In this document: piece after piece, positions 32,856 through 38,819 of the stretch | How positions within the stretch are numbered: position 1 is the first letter of the stretch | How the letters are laid out: each line of letters starts with the position of its first letter | Assembly: GCA_024681435.1 (NCBI GenBank) | Contig: JAILAV010000065.1 | Location: 1 to 38,819 of the forward strand | Length of the DNA: 38,819 nucleotides | From: Pseudobutyrivibrio sp. | GTDB lineage: Bacteria > Bacillota > Clostridia > Lachnospirales > Lachnospiraceae | Reading direction: 5' to 3' | The notes under the pieces: generated by a model | The model's database searches: none | What the model was told of the DNA's origin: nothing | Seen by the model: only the letters and a program-made list of their open reading frames with translations | Made by a program: the position numbers and the translations under genes

Positions 32856-33993
32856 GTGATAGAGCTTGATCAGTTCAAACAGCGATTGATATCGCAAAAG
32901 AATTCTATGACGGAAGTGAGGGATTCACTTTGACGTCGCAGGTAAGAAAGCGCGTATAGAAGAATTGGAACGTGAGATGGAAGCTCCTGATTTTTGGACA
33001 GATGCACAGGTGTCATCTGCAAAGATGAAGGAACTAAAATCCATGAAAGATGATGTAGCAGTTATTGATAAGTTAGATGAACTGTACCAGGAAATCGAGG
33101 ATTATATAGAACTTGGCAACGAGGAAGAGGATCAGGAGATAGTTGATACAGTTGGTCTTTTAATAGAAGAGTTTGAAGAGTCTCTTGAAAAGCTTAGAAT
33201 GAAAACTTTGCTTTCGGGAGAGTATGATGCCAACAGTGCAATTATTACCTTACATTCAGGAGCTGGAGGTGTAGAAGCCTGTGATTGGGTTCAGATGCTT
33301 TACAGAATGTACTCAAGATGGGCTTCTGATGAAGGCTTTGCATTGGAGGAGCTTGATTTCTTGGAAGGTGATGAGGCTGGAATTAAATCTGTCACATTCC
33401 AGGTTAATGGTGAAAATGCTTATGGATATCTCAAATCAGAAAAGGGTATCCACAGACTGGTTAGAATTTCACCATTTAATGCGCAGGGCAAAAGACAGAC
33501 CTCCTTTGCATCCTGTGACGTTATGCCTGACATCGAAGAGGATGTTGATGTTGAAATCAAGGATGAAGATATTCGTATAGATACATATCGCTCATCAGGA
33601 GCTGGTGGTCAGCATATTAATAAGACCAGTTCAGCCATTCGTATCACTCACTTCCCAACAGGCATAGTTGTTACTTGCCAAAATGAGCGTAGCCAACATC
33701 AAAATAAAGATAAAGCTATGCAAATGCTTAAGACAAAGCTTATGTTGTTAAAGCAGGAAGAAAATGCAGCAAAAGCAAGCGGCATTCGAGGCGAAGTTTC
33801 AGACATCGGATGGGGAAATCAAATTCGCTCTTATGTACTTCAGCCATACAAGATGGTCAAAGACTTACGTACAGGCGAAGAATCAGGCAACGCCGACGCC
33901 GTGCTAGATGGTAAGCTTACACCATTTATGAATGCATATCTTAAATGGCTATCACTTGGTTGCCCAGACCGTGGCGCCGTAGCCGACGATTAA
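32856..33993 (+). CDS. prfB: Peptide chain release factor 2, with programmed +1 frameshift
   Basis: RF2 recognises UGA and UAA. Translation starts at GTG 32856 (AAAGAGGTG upstream), runs 25 codons and reaches CTT TGA C at 32928-32934. The ribosome must skip one base to continue as GAC GTC GCA, in frame with the long ORF to 33993. An internal Shine-Dalgarno-like GAGGG precedes the slip site. This is the classical RF2 autoregulatory frameshift, not a mutation. The product is about 378 residues, with the codon-recognition tripeptide SPF (VRISPFNAQGKRQ) and the catalytic GGQ (SGAGGQHINKT). The ORF track misses the first part. Confidence 0.96.
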
Positions 33994-33997
33994 AAAC

Positions 33998-34090
33998 GCC
34001 TCTAGTTACACTTTCAAGCCTTGCTATTACTCCGCTCAACGTAGAATGTTTCGCTTGAGTAAAAGCAAGAGCTTGATAGTTACTAGAGGC
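33998..34090 (+). repeat. Structured repeat, copy 2, after prfB
   Basis: The outer stem GCCTCTAGT (33998-34006) pairs with ACTAGAGGC (34082-34090). Inside are TCAAGC/GCTTGA, CTTGCT/AGCAAG with the same bulged A as copy 1, and TTACTC/GAGTAA. The apical sequence is identical to copy 1. Copy 1 has CTTGGT/ACCAAG where this has CTTGCT/AGCAAG, a compensatory change. The tail is TTCTCT, a weaker U-tract. It starts four bases after the prfB stop, a terminator position. Confidence 0.8.
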
Positions 34091-34148
34091 TTCTCTATGC
34101 CGCTAAAATCACGGCCTTCGGAAAAAACAATTTAATACGATAAAGTAC

Positions 34149-34177
34149 TTGATTTAGGTAGTCTTAAATGTTATTAT
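34149..34177 (+). promoter_or_regulatory. Promoter of the ACT protein-hom operon
   Basis: TTGATT (34149-34154) and TATTAT (34172-34177) have a 17-bp spacer. In the short leader a 7-bp dyad GTACAAA/TTTGTAC (34189-34206) follows; it could be an operator or an RNA hairpin. No T-box is seen. Confidence 0.55.
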
Positions 34178-34227
34178 CTTCTGAGTATGTACAAATGTTT
34201 TTGTACGAAAGACACTATGGAGGGATT

Positions 34228-34671
34228 ATGGCAGAGAAGACTACCTTATTTGTATTGAATGAACGCGCTGTCCCAGAGGTTTTGCTTAAAGTTGTGGAGG
34301 CGAAAAAACTGCTTGAGACGAAGAAATGTGCATCTGTACAAGAGGCTACAGAAAGAGTTGGAATTAGTCGTAGTTCTTTTTATAAGTACAAAGACGATAT
34401 TAAGCCTTTTCACGAAGATACTAAAGGAAAAACTATCAATTTAGTTATTCAACTGAACGATGAACCGGGAATTCTATCTAGAGTTCTTGATGAAATTGCT
34501 CATTTTCGTGTAAATGTACTTACTATTCACCAGAGTTTACCTGTTGGCGGTTTTGCTACATTGACATTATCTGTAGATGTTCTTGAGGAATCTGGAAACT
34601 TTTCAGATTTGGTAAACGCTATCGAGCAGGTGGAAGGTGTTCACTACGTAAAAATATTAGCAAGGGAGTGA
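34228..34671 (+). CDS. ACT domain-containing protein (PheB-like)
   Basis: This small cytoplasmic protein has 147 residues from ATG 34228 (GGAGGG upstream; the ORF-track start at 34168 is inside the promoter). The N-terminal part, about 1-60, contains a helix-turn-helix-like segment (QEATERVGISRSSFYKYKDD). The C-terminal ACT domain, about 70-145, reads INLVIQLNDEPGILSRVLDE and then QSLPVGGFATLTLSVDV. ACT domains bind amino acids. The homoserine dehydrogenase gene starts four bases downstream, and that enzyme appears to lack its own ACT domain. A role as a detached allosteric subunit or amino-acid-responsive regulator is inferred. Confidence 0.88.
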   Translation: MAEKTTLFVLNERAVPEVLLKVVEAKKLLETKKCASVQEATERVGISRSSFYKYKDDIKPFHEDTKGKTINLVIQLNDEPGILSRVLDEIAHFRVNVLTIHQSLPVGGFATLTLSVDVLEESGNFSDLVNAIEQVEGVHYVKILARE

Positions 34672-34675
34672 CAGA

Positions 34676-35872
34676 ATGAAAGTAGCAATTATGGGATACG
34701 GAACAATTGGTTCCGGAGTAGCAAAGGTTCTTGACACAAACAAAGACATTATTTCTGAGAGATTAGGTGAAGCTATTGAGATTAAATACATTCTTGACCT
34801 AAGAGACTTCCCAGATGATCCTCATGCGGATTGTTTTGTTAAGGACTACATGGACATTGTAAAAGATGAAGAGATTAAGCTTGTAGTTGAGACCATGGGT
34901 GGCGTAGAGCCAGCTTTTACATTTGTTAAGGCTATGCTTGAGTCAGGCAAGTCTGTCACTACTTCGAATAAAGCTTTGGTAGCAGATAAGGGTGCAGAAC
35001 TTATGAAGGTTGCCAAAGACCACGATGTTAATTTCGTATTTGAAGCAGCAGTAGGTGGCGGTATTCCAATCATCAGAACAATTACAGCTTGTTTAACAGG
35101 TGATGTGATTGAAGAAATCGCTGCAATCTGTAATGGAACAACTAATTATATGCTTACAAATATGGAGCAGTACGGAAGCGACTATGCTGAAATCTTGGCA
35201 GAGGCACAGGCTTTAGGATATGCGGAAAAAGATCCTACAGCTGATGTTGAAGGTTATGATAGCTGCCGAAAGATTGCAATCCTTACATCTTTAGTTACAG
35301 GAAAAAATGTTGATTTCAACGATATTCCAACAGAGGGTATTAGCAAGATTTCTGCTACAGACTTTAAATATGCAAAGTCACTTGGCAGAAGTATTAAGCT
35401 TATTGCTCGTAGCGTAAAGGTTGGTGATACATACGCATGTCGTGTAGCACCTTATATGGTAAAGCCAGATAATATGCTCTACCATGTTTCGGGAGTGATG
35501 AATGCAGTTTCTCTTAAAGGAAATATGCTTGGAGAGTCAATGTACTATGGCGCAGGCGCAGGTGCGCTTCCAACAGCATCTGCCGTTGTTGGCGATTTAG
35601 TATTCCTTGCAAGAAATGTATCAAAGCATGTAAGAATCGGATGGGCAAACGAGAAGATTGAGTTAGCATCACCAGAGGAAGAGAGATTTAGATATTTCGT
35701 TCGTACATCAGCTCTTCAATCAAATATTGAGAATGAGTTTGAAAATGCAGAGTATGCAAGCCTTGATTTGGATGATGAGGTAGGCTTCATCACTCCAGAG
35801 ATGAGCGAATCAGAATTCAACGAGCGCATCGCAGCACTTGGCGGAATTATTTCCGTAATTCGTTTATATTAA
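34676..35872 (+). CDS. hom: Homoserine dehydrogenase (short form)
   Basis: Hom reduces aspartate semialdehyde to homoserine, the branch point to threonine and methionine. The N-terminal NAD(P) motif is MGYGTIGSGVAKVL. Catalytic-domain motifs are VTTSNKALVADKGAEL, FEAAVGGGIPIIRTI, CNGTTNYMLTNM and GYAEKDPTADVEGYDSCRKI. The 398-residue length is below the roughly 430 of enzymes with a C-terminal ACT regulatory domain. The adjacent ACT protein may supply that function. RBS AAGGGAG overlaps the end of the preceding gene. Confidence 0.95.
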   Translation: MKVAIMGYGTIGSGVAKVLDTNKDIISERLGEAIEIKYILDLRDFPDDPHADCFVKDYMDIVKDEEIKLVVETMGGVEPAFTFVKAMLESGKSVTTSNKALVADKGAELMKVAKDHDVNFVFEAAVGGGIPIIRTITACLTGDVIEEIAAICNGTTNYMLTNMEQYGSDYAEILAEAQALGYAEKDPTADVEGYDSCRKIAILTSLVTGKNVDFNDIPTEGISKISATDFKYAKSLGRSIKLIARSVKVGDTYACRVAPYMVKPDNMLYHVSGVMNAVSLKGNMLGESMYYGAGAGALPTASAVVGDLVFLARNVSKHVRIGWANEKIELASPEEERFRYFVRTSALQSNIENEFENAEYASLDLDDEVGFITPEMSESEFNERIAALGGIISVIRLY

Positions 35873-35925
35873 TCGTAACCGTTAATATTGAAGCTAGTTG
35901 ATATAAGATATATGTGACCTCGGTT

Positions 35926-36017
35926 AAAAAAAAGCCGCTAAGCATCAAGCTCTTTGATTTCCGTAGCGAGACGTGCTGTCGAGCGAGGAAATACTAAGGC
36001 TTGTAGCTGTAACCGGC
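35926..36017 (-). repeat. Structured repeat, copy 3 (inverted), in the hom-thrH spacer
   Basis: Read on the - strand this matches copies 1 and 2 over its length: GGTTACAGCTACAAGCC, then a variable stem, CGCTC, TCGCT and AGAGCTTGATG, ending in a run of eight T (A at 35926-35933 on +). Stems read on + are GCCG/CGGC, TAAGC/GCTgTA, CAAGC/GCTTG with a bulged T, CTT/AAG and ATTTCC/GGAAAT. The paired segments differ from copies 1-2 yet stay complementary. The orientation is opposite to the flanking genes, so as a terminator it would act on antisense transcripts. Confidence 0.68.
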
Positions 36018-36084
36018 GTAGGGTTGAGAGAAAAGAGGACGCATAATTGTTAACCAGCGGGAGACAGACTTAGGAGAATATGTT

Positions 36085-36687
36085 ATGTATGTTACTTGCT
36101 TAGATTTAGAGGGTGTTTTAGTTCCAGAGATCTGGATTGCATTTGCGGAGGCGACAGGTATTCCTGAGCTTAAGAAAACTACAAGAGATGAGCCGGATTA
36201 TGATAAGCTCATGAATTATAGAATTGCTATATTAAAGGAGCATGGACTGGGCTTAAAAGAAATTCAGCAGACAATTGCAGGAATAGACCCACTTCCAGGA
36301 GCAAAGGAGTTTTTAGACAAGCTTAGAGCTTTTGGACAGGTTATTATTATCAGTGATACATTTTCACAGTTTGCAGGACCTTTAATGGAAAAGCTTGGTA
36401 TGCCAACAATATTCTGTAATGAGTTAATTGTTGGAGATAATGGCGAAATCACAGGATATAAGATGCGTTGCGAAAAGAGTAAGCTTACAACAGTAAGAGC
36501 ACTACAGTCATGCGGATTTGAAACTATTGCAAGTGGAGATAGCTTCAATGATTTAGCTATGATTGAGGCATCGAAGGCAGGATTCTTGTTTAGAACCACA
36601 GATTCAATCAAGAAAGAGTACTCGCAGTACCCAGCTTTCGAAGAATATGATGATTTATATAATGCAATTATAGCAGCACAGAAGTAA
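36085..36687 (+). CDS. thrH: Phosphoserine phosphatase/homoserine phosphotransferase ThrH
   Basis: This is a HAD-superfamily enzyme of the ThrH type, 200 residues. ThrH of Pseudomonas has phosphoserine phosphatase activity and can transfer the phosphate to homoserine, bypassing ThrB. Motif I is CLDLEGVLVPE, motif II is VIIISDTFSQFA, the motif III Lys is in RCEKSKL, and motif IV is SGDSFNDLAMI. Position after hom fits the second step from homoserine towards threonine. RBS TTAGGAG lies upstream of ATG 36085. No obvious promoter or hom terminator is visible in the 212-bp spacer apart from the inverted structured repeat. Confidence 0.93.
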   Translation: MYVTCLDLEGVLVPEIWIAFAEATGIPELKKTTRDEPDYDKLMNYRIAILKEHGLGLKEIQQTIAGIDPLPGAKEFLDKLRAFGQVIIISDTFSQFAGPLMEKLGMPTIFCNELIVGDNGEITGYKMRCEKSKLTTVRALQSCGFETIASGDSFNDLAMIEASKAGFLFRTTDSIKKEYSQYPAFEEYDDLYNAIIAAQK

Positions 36688-36696
36688 AATTTATGA

Positions 36697-36730
36697 GCAC
36701 GTTTTGTAATTATCAAAACGTGCTTTTTTT
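36697..36730 (+). terminator. Terminator after thrH
   Basis: GCACGTTTTG pairs with CAAAACGTGC across TAATTAT, followed by a long T-tract. Confidence 0.93.
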
Positions 36731-36944
36731 ATATCAATTTTTGTTATAAAACGACAATACTTGACAATGGTCGACTAAAAGAAAGCCCTAAAAATCATCA
36801 TTTTTGTGGGAAGTAGTATAATGAAAATTGTCTAACAATGGCAAGATTGGGCAATTATGTACAGACAATGAATGAAATGTGAAAATAATATGTTGATATT
36901 TACCTATAAGTGATGTAAACTGAATTTACAAAAGTTAATAAACG
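36731..36944 (+). promoter_or_regulatory. Upstream region of the glycerol operon: candidate promoters
   Basis: No gene is seen. TATAAT (36817-36822) is preceded by a dyad CCCTAAAAAT/ATTTTTgtGGG (36786-36810) where a -35 box would be, possibly an operator. TTGATA (36893-36898) and TAAACT (36916-36921), 17 bp apart, form a second candidate nearer the leader. ACAATGG repeats at 36764 and 36834. I cannot decide which promoter is used. Confidence 0.4.
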
Positions 36945-37013
36945 CCCGTGAGAGATGAGAATGTGGCTGTGACAAGAGATGAGCTCTTGATTCGTTAGGC
37001 ATGTTCTTTTTTT
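36945..37013 (+). terminator. Putative GlpP-controlled leader terminator
   Basis: GAATGTG (36959-36965) can pair with CATGTTC (37000-37006), which runs straight into seven T. A second hairpin CAAGAG/CTCTTG sits inside. Upstream lies CCCGTGAGAGATGAG, and AGAGATGAG recurs at 36975-36983. GlpP is an RNA-binding antiterminator that responds to glycerol-3-phosphate on glp leader terminators, so this is the natural candidate for its target. GlpP recognition here is inferred from the operon. Confidence 0.55.
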
Positions 37014-37018
37014 GTGCC

Positions 37019-37220
37019 TAAATGCTACTATTCACAGTTATAAATTATCTGATGATTATTCCACATCAATTTATTTATGAAGGAATAATTATTGATAATT
37101 TATAAACTGGAATCAGTGACTCCTCCTACATGAATAGTGTTAGGCACAAAGTGCCGGGAAAGAAATCCGAATGATTTCCATTATGAATGTAGGAGGGGTT
37201 GCTGTGAATAGTAACATTTA
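37019..37220 (+). repeat. 202-nt nested inverted-repeat element between glp terminator and glpP
   Basis: A terminal stem of 19 bp with one mismatch joins 37019-37037 (ending GCTACTATTCACAG) to 37202-37220. It encloses two arms. Arm 1 pairs 37038-37049 with 37094-37105 (12 bp) and ATTATTCC with GGAATAAT (37055-37062 with 37082-37089). Arm 2 pairs CTCCTCCTACAT (37120-37131) with 37187-37198 (12 bp, one G-U) and contains GGCAC/GTGCC and GAAATC/GATTTC hairpins. TTAGGCAC (37140-37147) could alternatively pair with GTGCCTAA (37014-37021). It may be a regulatory RNA or a small mobile palindromic element. Confidence 0.7.
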
Positions 37221-37246
37221 TCAAGCAACAAAAAGGGGACCAAATA

Positions 37247-37825
37247 ATGCATAGAGAGTTCATAGAGAAGCTGGAGGTAAATCCAGTAATTGCAGCCATA
37301 AAGGATGATAAGGGGCTGAGAAGTGCAATTGATACTGATTGCGAGATTATTTTCATATTATATGGAGATGTGTGTACCATTCCCGATATCGTACACCGAA
37401 TCAAAGCAGTCGGTAAAATAGCAATGGTTCATTTAGATTTGATTACAGGTTTAAATAACACTAAAGAAATCTCAGTCGATTTCATTAAAAATAATACTGA
37501 GGCGGATGGTATTATTACCACTAAAGGAAATCTCATCGGGCGAGCAAAGGAGTTAGGTCTTTATACAGTGCTTAGATACTTTGTAATTGACAGCATGGCT
37601 CTTGTAAATATCGAAAAGCAAGATCGTCATGGGGTATCGCAGCCAGACGTCATTGAAATCTTACCAGGTATTGTTTTACCAAAGATTATCAAGAGAGTTA
37701 ATGAAGTCAGCCGAGTGCCAGTTTTGGCTGGAGGGCTCATTACTGACAGAGATGACGTTATGAATGCACTTAATAATGGGGTGCTAGCTGTATCCACTAC
37801 AAACGAAGAGGTATGGCAGCTTTAA
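37247..37825 (+). CDS. glpP: Glycerol-3-phosphate-responsive antiterminator GlpP
   Basis: GlpP binds glycerol-3-phosphate and the leader RNA of glp genes to prevent termination and stabilise the mRNA. The 192-residue protein has the compact TIM-barrel-like family fold. Recognisable segments are NPVIAAIKDDKGLRSAID, EIIFILYGDVCTIPDIV, VHLDLITGL, DGIITTKGNLIGRAKELGL, DVIEILPGIVLPKII and the C-terminal VPVLAGGLITDRDDVMNAL. RBS AAAGGGG lies upstream of ATG 37247. It precedes glpK by 64 bases, as expected for an operon controlling its own expression; no glpF lies between them. Confidence 0.94.
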   Translation: MHREFIEKLEVNPVIAAIKDDKGLRSAIDTDCEIIFILYGDVCTIPDIVHRIKAVGKIAMVHLDLITGLNNTKEISVDFIKNNTEADGIITTKGNLIGRAKELGLYTVLRYFVIDSMALVNIEKQDRHGVSQPDVIEILPGIVLPKIIKRVNEVSRVPVLAGGLITDRDDVMNALNNGVLAVSTTNEEVWQL

Positions 37826-37847
37826 GTGTATTCACCTACTCCTGTAA

Positions 37848-38819
<972 letters not shown>

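Noticed and set aside
32856-32933. prfB read as a pseudogene or sequencing frameshift
   Set aside because: CTT TGA C with an upstream Shine-Dalgarno-like element is the known RF2 programmed slip site, and both parts of the protein are conserved.
35873-36084. T-box riboswitch before thrH
   Set aside because: No T-box sequence (AGGGTGGNACCGCG-like) and no specifier stem. The structure is the inverted repeat copy 3.
37019-37220. Insertion sequence remnant
   Set aside because: No transposase fragment or clear target-site duplication is seen. A MITE remains possible but is not shown.

Overview
The window is one contiguous chromosomal stretch from a low-GC Gram-positive bacterium. It most likely comes from the Clostridia, family Lachnospiraceae, close to Butyrivibrio/Pseudobutyrivibrio. 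This is inferred from gene content and codon style, not from a database search. The clues are a type III glutamine synthetase, HPr kinase with a Crh-like HPr paralogue next to rapZ-whiA, a GlpP antiterminator, CvfB, a long ribosomal protein L17 and a rpsD-rpoA-rplQ cluster. Nearly all genes are housekeeping genes on the + strand. I see no prophage, insertion sequence, CRISPR array or defence island.

Layout: (1) 1-2270, the end of the ribosomal/RNA polymerase cluster (rpsD partial, rpoA, rplQ). (2) 2365-6721, a MATE exporter and a three-gene ABC importer of the TrpXYZ type. (3) 6949-17042, a long tightly packed run: ftsH, uvrC, hprK, an M18 aminopeptidase, murB, rapZ, whiA, a Crh-like HPr and a lipid kinase. 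(4) 17119-20310, fba and the GSIII gene, separated by a hairpin-rich leader with a small coupled ORF. (5) 20357-23650, a class A penicillin-binding protein on the - strand diverging from a YigZ/IMPACT gene. (6) 23751-26758, tRNA-Gln(CUG), an acyl-ACP thioesterase, cvfB, ridA and trxB. (7) 26912-33993, an envelope block: a secreted NlpC/P60 hydrolase with a WalR-like box, a 650-bp gene-free AT-rich region with three DnaA boxes, a CdaR/PucR-type regulator coupled to ftsEX, a C-terminal processing protease, and prfB with its programmed +1 frameshift. (8) 34228-36687, a threonine-pathway group: an ACT-domain protein, a short homoserine dehydrogenase and ThrH. (9) 36688-38819, the start of a glycerol operon (glpP, glpK partial) behind a very long structured leader.

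The coding regions are largely conventional. The unexplained structure lies between genes. The strongest signals are: a roughly 95-nt structured repeat present three times (6723, 33998 and, inverted, 35926), with compensatory base changes between copies; twin hairpins with different stems and an identical 15-nt loop in front of rplQ; a 202-nt element closed by a 19-bp inverted repeat between the glp terminator and glpP; five hairpins plus a 23-codon ORF ending in TAATG at the GSIII start; and a DnaA-box cluster upstream of the regulator-ftsEX operon. Among proteins, the Crh-like HPr stands out: it has Glu in place of the catalytic His15 but keeps the HprK target serine.

All structures were read by eye. 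No folding, alignment or database search was run.
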